The notes beneath the pieces were generated by a model. It was given only the letters and a program-made list of their open reading frames with translations, had not been told where the DNA came from and ran no database searches. 11,380 nt of DNA from JBCBTJ01 sp964597685 (GTDB taxonomy: Bacteria > Pseudomonadota > Alphaproteobacteria > Caulobacterales > Hyphomonadaceae): the NCBI GenBank assembly GCA_964597685.1, contig CAZQZC010000078.1, forward strand, positions 1 to 11,380. Reading direction: 5' to 3'. Both the position numbers and the translations under genes were made by a program. This document shows, one piece after another, positions 1-6,997 of this stretch (within the stretch, counting starts at the first letter, position 1; each line of letters opens with the position of its first letter).

Positions 1-50
1 TCCTTCCATTCTTGAGAAAAGATTGCACCATCAAAACCTGGGATCAAACA

Positions 51-85
51 CCTAGAGCCCTTTCATCTGAATTTGAGTCGGCTGA
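51..85 (+). repeat. Left terminal inverted repeat of MITE-like element
   Basis: This 35-base segment is the perfect reverse complement of 182-216. The arms begin CTAGAGCCC. The pairing stops at both ends: position 50 does not pair with 217, and 86 does not pair with 181. The outermost bases (51-54) probably belong to the target site rather than the element, because the target CCTAGG is itself palindromic. Confidence 0.9.
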
Positions 86-212
86 TGGCCTCTCGGGTTC
101 GTGCTGGCAAGGAGCATACCGCAGGGCGATGCGGGCATCGGCCGAGGATTGCGACGCCGCCCTGGCGCAAAAGGCAAGTGCTCAGCCGACTCAAATTCAG
201 ATGAAAGGGCTC
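55..212. mobile_element. MITE-like non-autonomous element, 158 bp, flanked by TA
   Basis: The element has about 31 bp of perfect terminal inverted repeat at each end, starting GAGCCC and ending GGGCTC. It is flanked on both sides by TA (53-54 and 213-214), as expected for a TA target duplication. The interior of about 96 bp encodes no transposase and contains a small perfect hairpin (127-140, CGATGC-GG-GCATCG). TA duplication and GAGCC ends recall IS5-type (IS427/IS1031) or IS630-type elements, so a MITE mobilised by such a transposase is the best reading; the family assignment is inference. Folded as RNA, the arms would form a very long stem that could also end transcription from the neighbouring gene. 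An alternative is an interspersed repeat of regulatory origin. Bases 1-50, outside the element, show no recognisable feature. Confidence 0.65.
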
Positions 213-216
213 TAGG
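182..216 (-). repeat. Right terminal inverted repeat of MITE-like element
   Basis: Perfect reverse complement of 51-85 with no mismatch over 35 bases. Its outer end overlaps the TAG stop codon (212-214, minus strand) of the diguanylate cyclase gene. Confidence 0.9.
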
Positions 217-2002
217 CCCGTTGAGACGCGCCGTCGCCGCTCGCGGCGCTGGCTGCGACGGCGCTTTGGGACGGCTCGGGCGGATCGGCGACGCAGACGC
301 GGTTCCGTCCGGACTGCTTGGCGCGATAGAGCGCAGCGTCGGCCATCGCGTAATAATCGTGAAAGCCCAACCCATAGTCGGGAACGATGTGCGCCACGCC
401 GATGCTCACGGTAATTTGGCCAAGATCCCGGTTGGCGTCGCCATAGCGCATCGTCGCGGCCTCCCGTCTTAGCCGCTCCGCGCAGGCGGTTGCATCCTTC
501 GGTGTCGGCGCGTTGACCAGAAAGACGAATTCTTCACCGCCGAACCGGGCGCAGAAGTCTTGTTCGCGGCGCGTCTCCTCGAGCATGTGCGCCAGCTGGG
601 TCAAGGCGATGTCGCCCGCATCGTGGCCGAATGTGTCGTTGACGTTCTTGAAGTGGTCGATATCGAGGATCAGAAGCGCGCAGACTTGGCCGCGGCGATC
701 TGACCGCGCCATTTGGGTCTCAAATCGATCAATAAACGCGCGGCGATTGGGAATGCCCGTCAAATCATCGGTTTCGGCGATGCGTCGCAAGCGGCCCCGC
801 TCGATCAGCGCTTGTTCGTGTTCTCTACGAAGCATGGATATGCGATAGGCGACGGCGAGCGACGCTACGACGGCCTCGAACGCCAAGGCTGGAAAGAACC
901 CGACGTCCAACCATGCGGAATCCGTCGTGATCCCCAAACCCCGGATGACCCGCCCCGCAGCCAGCGGGAACAGGCCGATCCAACCGACAAGTTGGAATCG
1001 CGCCATGATGCTGCCGCGCCGTGCTGCGATGATCAGGCAGACGATGATCGCGATCAGGGGAGCCAGGAACGCCGCGTGATAAATCTCTGAGCCAACTAAC
1101 GGCATCGCCGGTGATCGCTCGACGATCACCAGCGCGACCGCCAATGGTATGCCCGCCGAGGCGGCCAGCGCGGCTTTGCTCCGTCGTCCCAATGTGCCCT
1201 CTTCGCAAAGCTCTCGCGTCAAGAGGCACCCGGCCAATGCGGCCACGGCGAGGACGTAATGATTGAACATCGATCGTTCGACGAAATCGACGCCAGGCGC
1301 CAAGACGAAAACCAATCCGGACCACGACACGGCGTAGGTCTGAACGCACGCCACCATCAGGCTGTGGAACAACAGGAATCGATGGCGCACGACCGTGAAG
1401 AAGACGATGTTCAGCAACAGCGGCGCGAAGAGAACGCCCGAAAACAACGCCGCTAGGATGACGTGGATTAAGTGGCTGCGCGCGGCGCTGTCGCCGGCGT
1501 AGAGTTCCATGTCCGCCCAATTTGTCGGGTCCCAGGGATGGTTGACTCCGATAAGGATGGTCTCGATCCCGCGCTCAGCTCCCTCGCCGGGCCAATCTAG
1601 CGAAAAGCGCAGACTTCCGGGCGCACGCCATTGCCGTTCCAACGCTTCGAGATCGTAGAACCGCGTGGCGGTCGAACCGTCGTCATAGGCCACGTGGAGC
1701 AGAATCTCGCGGTGATGAGACATCCGCGTCGTCAAATGCGGGTCCAATAGCGTTTCGGACAAGTCGTCGACGTCTGCGACAAGCCAAAGATGATTCGTCG
1801 CCTTGTTCAGGCGTTCGGGGCCGCAATCGAAGTCCGCTCGGCGCGCCAAGGCGTCCTCGGGCGAGATCCCACCCACGCCTGCAAGCGTGCAGAAGCGGTC
1901 GCCGATCTCAATCGGCGCGTCTGCGTCAGCCGCCAACCCCAACCAAACAGCAAGGAATGCGGCCAGCAGCAGTCGGAGAGCTCTCGCTGCGAAGACAACC
2001 AT
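212..2002 (-). CDS. Membrane diguanylate cyclase (7TMR-DISM-like sensor with GGDEF domain)
   Basis: Predicted to make cyclic di-GMP from two GTP at the cytoplasmic face of the inner membrane. From the ATG at 2002 (596 residues), a hydrophobic N-terminal segment is followed by a periplasmic region (about 28-175), about seven membrane helices (178-388) resembling the 7TMR-DISM sensor module, a short linker, and a GGDEF domain (about 411-568). Visible motifs are DDLTGIPNRRAF (412-423), the metal-site LDID (446-449), the active-site GGEEF (488-492) and the inhibitory-site RxxD (R479-D482) exactly five residues before it. The enzyme therefore looks both active and open to product inhibition. The C-terminal tail is low-complexity. 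A TTG five codons upstream (2017) is also possible; the ATG is preferred because a weak GGTAG lies 8 bases before it, while the TTG has none. The stop codon coincides with the end of the mobile element. The signal sensed is unknown. Confidence 0.92.
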   Translation of the reverse strand: MVVFAARALRLLLAAFLAVWLGLAADADAPIEIGDRFCTLAGVGGISPEDALARRADFDCGPERLNKATNHLWLVADVDDLSETLLDPHLTTRMSHHREILLHVAYDDGSTATRFYDLEALERQWRAPGSLRFSLDWPGEGAERGIETILIGVNHPWDPTNWADMELYAGDSAARSHLIHVILAALFSGVLFAPLLLNIVFFTVVRHRFLLFHSLMVACVQTYAVSWSGLVFVLAPGVDFVERSMFNHYVLAVAALAGCLLTRELCEEGTLGRRSKAALAASAGIPLAVALVIVERSPAMPLVGSEIYHAAFLAPLIAIIVCLIIAARRGSIMARFQLVGWIGLFPLAAGRVIRGLGITTDSAWLDVGFFPALAFEAVVASLAVAYRISMLRREHEQALIERGRLRRIAETDDLTGIPNRRAFIDRFETQMARSDRRGQVCALLILDIDHFKNVNDTFGHDAGDIALTQLAHMLEETRREQDFCARFGGEEFVFLVNAPTPKDATACAERLRREAATMRYGDANRDLGQITVSIGVAHIVPDYGLGFHDYYAMADAALYRAKQSGRNRVCVADPPEPSQSAVAASAASGDGASQRA

Positions 2003-2188
2003 GAGGATTTCTACCAAAGGAGGAATGACGGCGGGCTAATTGGCGCGCGTGTTTTCAGGCGCGCTCGTGATGCATTGTTAACCCTTAGTCCGGCCGCCGA
2101 GATTGGCGCCGTGACGGATAGTTCACGCGACATTCAGCGGCCGAGGGCCCAAATCTGACAGAACTCAAGCGTGTCAGGAGTGTTCCTT

Positions 2189-2599
2189 ATGAGAGTTTTG
2201 ATCGCCGCCGCAGCTATCGTCGCCTGTACGTCTGGCGCGGCCGCCGACACGATCTCGGTCCGGCCGGGATTGTGGCAGTGGGAGCTGAAGGCTGTCGTTG
2301 GGCCGGCCCCCATAACCCAATCGGGAACCGAGTGCGTCGCCGCCGACGAAGCGTCAATCTCGTTTGAGGAGCTCGCCGCTGATCTCAACAACGCCTGCAC
2401 TGTCGCCCGATTGGACACGACGCCGACCGGGGTTTCCTTCAGCCTCGTGTGTTCTGGAGACGTGCCTGGGCAGATTGACGGCGTTTTCGATTATTCCGAC
2501 GATGCGGCCAAGTTGAACGCCGCCGGCGAAGCGAATCTTGGCGGCGCGCCGGCGCCTCTGTCAGTCGACGCAAATGCGACACGACTCGGCGCGTGCTAG
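2189..2599 (+). CDS. Secreted DUF3617-family protein
   Basis: This is a small exported protein (136 residues) of unknown function. The N-terminus MRVLIAAAAIVACTSGAAAD is a signal peptide, probably cut after AAA. The I-V-A-C at 10-13 could instead be a lipobox, so a lipoprotein is possible. The mature part begins with the RPGLWQWE motif (25-32) typical of DUF3617. It has four cysteines (C49, C70, C88, C136), including the family-like C-terminal RxGAC, probably forming disulfides in the periplasm. The ATG at 2189 is chosen over the in-frame GTG at 2171 because AGGAG (2176-2180) lies 8 bases before it and the signal peptide then starts correctly. The gene stands alone, divergent from the cyclase gene across a 186-bp gap in which I see no convincing promoter. 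It converges with the EamA gene only 4 bases away. Confidence 0.82.
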   Translation: MRVLIAAAAIVACTSGAAADTISVRPGLWQWELKAVVGPAPITQSGTECVAADEASISFEELAADLNNACTVARLDTTPTGVSFSLVCSGDVPGQIDGVFDYSDDAAKLNAAGEANLGGAPAPLSVDANATRLGAC

Positions 2600-2607
2600 G
2601 GCCCTAG
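2596..2607. repeat. 12-bp perfect palindrome holding both stop codons of convergent genes
   Basis: CTAGGGCCCTAG is a perfect palindrome centred between the two genes. It contains the TAG of the DUF3617 gene (2597-2599) on the plus strand and the TAG of the EamA gene (2604-2606) on the minus strand. No T-run follows on either strand, so it is not a typical intrinsic terminator. Confidence 0.7.
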
Positions 2608-3518
2608 TCCGTGATCTCGCTCACCGGTTGGCGGGCTTCTCGCCGGCTGGCGAAGGATTGGTCGAACGCGACAATTAAGCACGCGGCGATAATGATCGCC
2701 GCGCCACCGTAAAGTCGCCATCCCGGCGCCTCGCTGAAGAACACGACGCCCAGCCCCGCGCTCCAGATGAGCGCCGTGTATTCAAGGGGTGCGAGGTGTT
2801 GGGCCGGGGCGCGGCTATAGGCGATTGTGAAAAGCCACCAGGCCGAGACGCCCGCCACGGCAACCAGAGCGAACGCGCCAATCTGAGGTAGGCTCGGCAC
2901 GGGCGTGAATAGAAGGCCGACCGGAGATAAGAACAGCGCCGCCATGACGTTTGAATAAGTCAGGATCGTGAGTGCGTCTTCGGAGCGCGTGCGCAGACGC
3001 AATAAGACGATGTAGAGCGCATAGAGAACCGCGGACACAAGCGTCGCCATCGCGCCCAGAAGCCGGTCGCCGCCCTCCGGCGCGCCGGTCGGGCTGGATG
3101 AGATGGCGAAGGCTGCGCCCGCGAAGCCAATCAAGGCGGCCAGTCCGCTAATGGCTGAAATCTTCTCTCCCAACAACAGTCGCGCAAATGGGGCGATCAT
3201 CAGCGCCGCGGTGAAGCCAAGCGTCGTCGCTTCGGCCAGCGCGAGCTGGGTTAGGGACCAGAAGAAGAGGAGCGCTGCTCCGATTTGCACGAGGGCGCGG
3301 AAAGCGTGGAAGCGGATCGCCGGCCAAGTCGGCGCGGGCTTTCGCGCGGCAATATACGCGGCGCCTGTGTAGACGGCGCCGAAAAGAAAGCGCCACGCCA
3401 TGATTGTCAGCACCGATGCGCCGGCCGCCAAGCCTTTTACGCCCGCGTCCAGGAGCGAGCCAATGAACACGCCAGCGGCGGCGAGTATTAGGGGAGAGGG
3501 GACGAGGCGCGCAGGCAT
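2604..3518 (-). CDS. EamA/DMT-family transporter
   Basis: Predicted inner-membrane carrier of the drug/metabolite transporter superfamily (304 residues, the usual size for two EamA repeats of about five helices each). The first repeat ends with the family-like LLLGEKIS stretch. The second contains LIWSAGLGVVFFSE followed by a last hydrophobic helix and a short basic cytoplasmic tail. The substrate cannot be told from sequence; export of a metabolite or amino acid is typical of the family. The reading frame extends upstream to an ATG at 3629. The 37 extra residues are polar, unlike the family and overlap the upstream Sel1 gene, so ATG 3518 is preferred even though its ribosome binding site is weak and lies in a small GC hairpin (3522-3539). 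It is the last gene of a minus-strand train, 65 bases after the Sel1-repeat gene. Confidence 0.85.
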   Translation of the reverse strand: MPARLVPSPLILAAAGVFIGSLLDAGVKGLAAGASVLTIMAWRFLFGAVYTGAAYIAARKPAPTWPAIRFHAFRALVQIGAALLFFWSLTQLALAEATTLGFTAALMIAPFARLLLGEKISAISGLAALIGFAGAAFAISSSPTGAPEGGDRLLGAMATLVSAVLYALYIVLLRLRTRSEDALTILTYSNVMAALFLSPVGLLFTPVPSLPQIGAFALVAVAGVSAWWLFTIAYSRAPAQHLAPLEYTALIWSAGLGVVFFSEAPGWRLYGGAAIIIAACLIVAFDQSFASRREARQPVSEITD

Positions 3519-3583
3519 GCTGGGGCCGTCCCAGGCCCCGCAACCCCTGTCAAGCGGTAGAGACCGCCTTGCGGCGACCCGGC

Positions 3584-4066
3584 CTAGGAGCGCGGCTGCC
3601 CGAGATCTCTTAACCGCGTGCAAGCCCATTCATACTCGGCGGCGCAAGCGCCCCGAAGGTGTCGCAGGCCTTCCTTGCGTCTGGCCCCGCCGCCCTGGGT
3701 GGTAATCAGCAGGCTGCCAAGACCGGCGCAGCCGGATTGCAGGCCGAGGTCGCAGGCGCGGCGATAGCTTGCCTCCGCGCCGTCGAGATCGACAGTCCCG
3801 CCACGGCCTGAATTCTGAAGGTAAGCAAGGCTGGCGCAGGCGCGGGCGACATCTCCGTCGCAGGCTTGCGCATAGGCGTCGGCGGCCAGTTTCAGATCTT
3901 GCGCCCCGCCGGAGCCGAGGCGATAGGCGTCTCCCGCAATGGCGCACGCCTCGGCGCCGCCTGCCGCACACTCAGAGATCGCCCCGGCGCGCACGACCGC
4001 TGTGTCCTGTGCGGCTGCGGGAATTGCTAAAGCTGCGATCGCGAGCAAGCAGGTGGTCAGGCGCAT
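3584..4066 (-). CDS. Secreted Sel1-like repeat protein with CX7C pairs
   Basis: A periplasmic or secreted helical-repeat protein (160 residues). The start at 4066 is preceded by AAAGGA at 8-base spacing and opens a signal peptide ending AIPAAAQ. The mature part is four Sel1-like helical hairpins, each with one CX7C pair: C33/C41, C69/C77, C105/C113 and C141/C149. The period is exactly 36 residues, which matches disulfide-locked Sel1 repeats as in the Helicobacter cysteine-rich (Hcp) proteins. Such repeats usually act as protein-binding scaffolds; no catalytic motif is visible. It lies 73 bases downstream of the DUF6624-type gene and 65 bases upstream of the transporter gene on the same strand, so co-transcription is possible. 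An upstream in-frame start at 4099 would add 11 residues before the signal peptide and is unlikely. Its partner is unknown. Confidence 0.87.
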   Translation of the reverse strand: MRLTTCLLAIAALAIPAAAQDTAVVRAGAISECAAGGAEACAIAGDAYRLGSGGAQDLKLAADAYAQACDGDVARACASLAYLQNSGRGGTVDLDGAEASYRRACDLGLQSGCAGLGSLLITTQGGGARRKEGLRHLRGACAAEYEWACTRLRDLGQPRS

Positions 4067-4139
4067 GATCGATTTCCTTTGCGGCGCGACGAATATCATC
4101 GCCGATTTAGGAACCTATGCGAACGTCTCCGCTGCGTTT

Positions 4140-4958
4140 TCAATCCTCTTGTGCGTCCCAATCGCAGGCGTCTTGCGCGTCAAAGCGCACCGCATAGTCG
4201 GCGAACGGGCCGAGGCCCACTTCGGCGCGCAACCCGTCCAACGCATCTGGATCTTCCAGCGTCCAAACTTGGCAGCAACCCTCGCGGCATTGAAACTGGC
4301 TGCCATAGCGCTGCGGTTCGCCGTTTTGCATTTGCACCCGGTCATACAACAGCGCGTATGAACTCCCGTCGACTTCGCCCTCAGGTAACAGAGTCTCCAT
4401 TTCGGCGAGGACGTCGGCCATCCAGTCCAGATCGTCGACGGCGTGTTGCACGATCAGCCAGGCATTGTTGGCTGACGCAAGTCCGACCTCGGAGATCCTC
4501 CACCATGAACCGCGTTCCGTGTACGCCGCCCTGAGCCAGGCGAGATTGGACGCGTCGATTGCAACCAAGGCGTCCAAAACACGATCTTCAAGGGCCGACG
4601 TTTCGTCTTCGGTCAGATCGAGGTCCAACGCGTTGAGCGTCTCAGCCCACGACCTGGGCGAGATTGGCGCCGCAAATCTGGCGAATTGGTCTCTCGCCGT
4701 GCGCTCGCCCAGTTCGCGGAGGAACGGATCATCTTCAGCCTGCGCAGATTGCCAGCGCTGGCGCATCTGCTCGCGCCAAGCCCAGTCGTGCGGGGTCTCG
4801 CTCTCGAATGTGGCCGCGCGCCAGTTTTGGTAAGCCGCGTAGGCGGCGTCGACGCGGTTTTGGGCGGCGCCCGCAGGCGCGCCGTCTTGGGCCGCCGCGA
4901 TACTGACAAATCCGATCGCCAAGATGCAAGCCAATCCCGCGCGAACAATAGAGATCAT
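4140..4958 (-). CDS. Secreted protein with DUF6624-like domain
   Basis: An exported protein of unknown function (272 residues). The start at 4958 gives a clean signal peptide (hydrophobic core about 4-20, cleavage near AAAQ, 21-24). AAGGGG lies 9 bases upstream, inside a 5-bp hairpin (AAGGG/CCCTT, 4959-4973). The middle is acidic and tryptophan-rich. Residues about 136-255 resemble DUF6624: a tryptophan-containing segment, then NNAWLIVQHA (164-173), an acidic helix, YALLYDRV (201-208) and PQRYGSQF (215-222). The conserved His172 and the RYGSQ stretch could form an active site, but no reaction is established. Cysteines 224, 228, 229 and 265 may be paired. Starts further upstream (to 5129) would add a basic, non-signal extension and run into the promoter region of the divergent gene. 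It is the first gene of the minus-strand train. Confidence 0.75.
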   Translation of the reverse strand: MISIVRAGLACILAIGFVSIAAAQDGAPAGAAQNRVDAAYAAYQNWRAATFESETPHDWAWREQMRQRWQSAQAEDDPFLRELGERTARDQFARFAAPISPRSWAETLNALDLDLTEDETSALEDRVLDALVAIDASNLAWLRAAYTERGSWWRISEVGLASANNAWLIVQHAVDDLDWMADVLAEMETLLPEGEVDGSSYALLYDRVQMQNGEPQRYGSQFQCREGCCQVWTLEDPDALDGLRAEVGLGPFADYAVRFDAQDACDWDAQED

Positions 4959-5118
4959 AAGGGTTTGCCCCTTGAGGCTATAGGGGCGCCAATCGTCCGC
5001 CTGCCACTTCAGGGTGTCAACCAACAGCGTCCGCACGGACCAAGAGCTGGACCGCCGGACGCGAGAGCGTTGACCCGAAACCCTTGCATGCGCCGCCGGG
5101 TCCTGACAGCGTAAGCGT

Positions 5119-5140
5119 TGATACGACATATCAGGGAGGG
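5119..5140 (+). promoter_or_regulatory. Small dyad and strong ribosome binding site before the dehydrogenase gene
   Basis: TGATA-CGACA-TATCA (5119-5133) is a perfect 5-bp dyad. It runs directly into the purine-rich AGGGAGGG (5133-5140), 6 bases before the ATG at 5147. The Shine-Dalgarno match fixes the start of the SDR gene. The dyad could be an operator or chance. An AGCGTTGA octamer occurs twice nearby (5066-5073 and 5113-5120). Confidence 0.4.
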
Positions 5141-5146
5141 CGCGCC

Positions 5147-6118
5147 ATGGCGGCCGAAGACCAGCAACCCATTGGATCGGGCTTCGGCGCGAAGACGCCT
5201 GCCAGCGAGGTTATCGCGGGCGCCGACCTATCGGGGAAAAACGCAATTGTCACAGGCGGCTATTCCGGGATCGGCGTGGAGACCGTTCGCGCTTTGGCGT
5301 CCGCTGGTGCGAAGGTCACTGTTCCCGCGCGCGACCGCGCGAAGGCTGAAAGGGAGCTTGGCGGCGTGGCCGGCGACATCGAGATCGCCGATGTGGATCT
5401 CGCGGATCTAGCTACAGTGAAGCGCTTCTCAGACGACTACGAAGCGACCTCCCGCCCCCTGCATCTCCTGATCAATAACGCTGGCATCATGGCGTGCCCC
5501 GAAGCGCGCGTCGGGCCGGGCTGGGAAAGCCAGTTCGGGGTCAATCACCTCGGTCATTTCGCCATGACGCTGGGCCTCGTTCCGGCGCTGCGGAGGGCGC
5601 AGGGCGGGCGCCTCGTCGCCTTATCGTCGACGGCGCATATTGTGACCGACATCCGCTGGGACGATCCGCACTTCAGGGCGAATGATTACGACAAGTGGCA
5701 GGCCTATGGGCAAGCGAAGACGGCAAACGCCCTGTTCGCGCTCGGCGCGGACGCCCGCGGCGAGGCGGACGGGATTCGCGCTTTCTCCGTCCATCCGGGC
5801 GGCATTTTCACACCGCTTCAGCGTCATATTCCCGATGAGGAGATGGTCGCCATGGGCTGGAAAAACGCTGACGGAACGATCCCCGATCGCGTGGCGGCGA
5901 TGTTCAAGACGCCTGAGCAGGGCGCCTCGACCACGGTCTGGGCGGCGACGTCCGCGCAGCTCGAGGGGCGCGGCGGCCTATATTGCGAGAATTGCGATGT
6001 CGCCCAATTGGCGACGCCCGAGAGCCAGCGCTGGGAGCATGTGCGCGCCTGGGCCTGCGATCCCGAGGGCGCCGAGCGGCTTTGGGCCATGAGCGAGAAA
6101 ATGCTGGCCGAGGCCTGA
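5147..6118 (+). CDS. SDR-family NAD(P)-dependent oxidoreductase
   Basis: Predicted cytoplasmic short-chain dehydrogenase/reductase (323 residues) of the retinol-dehydrogenase/WWOX-like kind. The Rossmann cofactor motif TGGYSGIG is at 36-43, NNAG at 110-113, the structural Asn at 133 (VNHLGH), the catalytic Ser at 160-161, and the YxxxK pair Tyr187/Lys191, followed by HPGG. All catalytic residues are present. It is longer than a minimal SDR because of an N-terminal lead of about 25 residues and a C-terminal part with YCENCDVAQL, where related proteins have a similar Y-x-x-x-C-D sequence. The substrate is not predictable. The start at 5147 is set by a strong AGGGAGGG. A TTG at 5084 in frame would add 21 unlike residues. 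The methyltransferase homologue follows after 26 bases, so the two are probably one transcript. Confidence 0.9.
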   Translation: MAAEDQQPIGSGFGAKTPASEVIAGADLSGKNAIVTGGYSGIGVETVRALASAGAKVTVPARDRAKAERELGGVAGDIEIADVDLADLATVKRFSDDYEATSRPLHLLINNAGIMACPEARVGPGWESQFGVNHLGHFAMTLGLVPALRRAQGGRLVALSSTAHIVTDIRWDDPHFRANDYDKWQAYGQAKTANALFALGADARGEADGIRAFSVHPGGIFTPLQRHIPDEEMVAMGWKNADGTIPDRVAAMFKTPEQGASTTVWAATSAQLEGRGGLYCENCDVAQLATPESQRWEHVRAWACDPEGAERLWAMSEKMLAEA

Positions 6119-6144
6119 CCCGCCCGGCCAGGGGAGGAGTTTCC

Positions 6145-6936
6145 ATGTTGCGTTTCGCCATAGCGGCCGCGGCGGCGCTTGCGTCGGTCGGCTGCGCGCA
6201 AGAAGCCTTCGACACAAGCCAGAGCGACGCTGTTCTCCTGCGCGGCAATGTTCGTATCGCGCGCCTGCAGGCCATCGACCATCCCGGACGCCCCCGCGCC
6301 GACGTTGAAGAAGATCGTGCGCGCAAACCGCTAGACGTGATGGAGTTCGCCGGGCTTGAGCCCGACATGGTCGTCCTCGAGATGGAGGCGGGAGACGGAT
6401 ACTATACCGAGATATTCTCCCGCATGGTCGGCGCGAATGGCAAAGTGTTCATGCAGAACCCGGCCGCCTTCGACAGCTTTCTGGGCGAGCGGGTGGCGGC
6501 GCGCCTCGCCGGCGACCGTTTAGCGAATGTCGAATACATGAAGACCGATTTCGACGCCTTGTCGGCCGAGCCGGGCTCTGTCGACCTCGTGACCTGGATC
6601 CAAGGGCCGCATGAGCTTTGGTTCGCGCCGGAGGGGACCGACGGGCTTGGTGATCCGGAGGCGACGTTTTTAGGGATCGCCGCTGTCTTAAAATCGGGCG
6701 GGGTCTTCATCGCATCGGACCATTCGGCCAATACGGGCGCACCGCCCACGACGGGCGGCGAGACGCATCGGATCGATCCGGACATTGTGCGCGATCTCGC
6801 CATCGGGGCCGGACTGGTCTTCGTGGCCGACAGCGATTTGCTCTCCAATCCCGACGACGATCGCACGATCAGCGTGTTCGATCCGTCGGTGCGCGGCAAG
6901 ACGGACCAATTTCTGATGCGGTTCCGGAAACCTTGA
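6145..6936 (+). CDS. Exported COG4798-type predicted methyltransferase (possible lipoprotein)
   Basis: The protein (263 residues) has a class I methyltransferase fold. Residues about 75-88 (VVLEMEAGDGYYTE) correspond to SAM motif I. SGGVFIASDH (185-193 region) and the C-terminal HRIDPDIV...VFDPSVRGKTDQF block are typical of the COG4798 predicted-methyltransferase group. The N-terminus is a signal sequence with a cysteine at 17 in SVGC, a possible but imperfect lipobox, so the fold appears to be exported. That is unusual, since S-adenosylmethionine is cytoplasmic. It may use another ligand or be retained in the membrane; this is inference. The ATG at 6145 is chosen for GGGGAGGAG (6131-6139). 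Longer starts reach back into the SDR gene. It lies 26 bases downstream of the SDR gene and 61 bases upstream of the VTT gene. Confidence 0.85.
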   Translation: MLRFAIAAAAALASVGCAQEAFDTSQSDAVLLRGNVRIARLQAIDHPGRPRADVEEDRARKPLDVMEFAGLEPDMVVLEMEAGDGYYTEIFSRMVGANGKVFMQNPAAFDSFLGERVAARLAGDRLANVEYMKTDFDALSAEPGSVDLVTWIQGPHELWFAPEGTDGLGDPEATFLGIAAVLKSGGVFIASDHSANTGAPPTTGGETHRIDPDIVRDLAIGAGLVFVADSDLLSNPDDDRTISVFDPSVRGKTDQFLMRFRKP

Positions 6937-6997
6937 GGCCCGACGGACTGCCCCGCTTGCCTTGACGAAGCGCATGGCGGGGCGGACTCCTTAAGCC

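Noticed and set aside
12..375. Short ORFs across the first 375 bases on both strands
   Set aside because: They run through the inverted repeats of the mobile element or antisense to the GGDEF coding region, with no ribosome binding site and no recognisable domain.
2171..2188. GTG start giving a longer DUF3617 protein
   Set aside because: The added residues precede a complete signal peptide, and the AGGAG is placed for the ATG at 2189, not for the GTG.
3522..3539. GC hairpin as terminator of the Sel1-repeat gene
   Set aside because: The right arm is followed by the next start codon and not by a T-run.
5072..5102. GACCCG/CGGGTC inverted repeat in the divergent gap
   Set aside because: Only 6 bp with a 19-base loop in GC-rich DNA; expected by chance.
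5084..5146. TTG start extending the dehydrogenase by 21 residues
   Set aside because: The extension is unlike SDR N-termini, and the strong AGGGAGGG lies inside it, correctly spaced for ATG 5147.
5983..6144. Upstream start for the methyltransferase homologue within the SDR gene
   Set aside because: It would overlap about 135 bases of the SDR gene and bury the signal sequence; GGGGAGGAG supports ATG 6145.
6950..6983. 7-bp inverted repeat GCCCCGC/GCGGGGC between the methyltransferase and VTT genes as a terminator
   Set aside because: The loop is 20 bases long and no T-run follows, so it is not supported as a terminator; it may be a chance GC-rich pairing.
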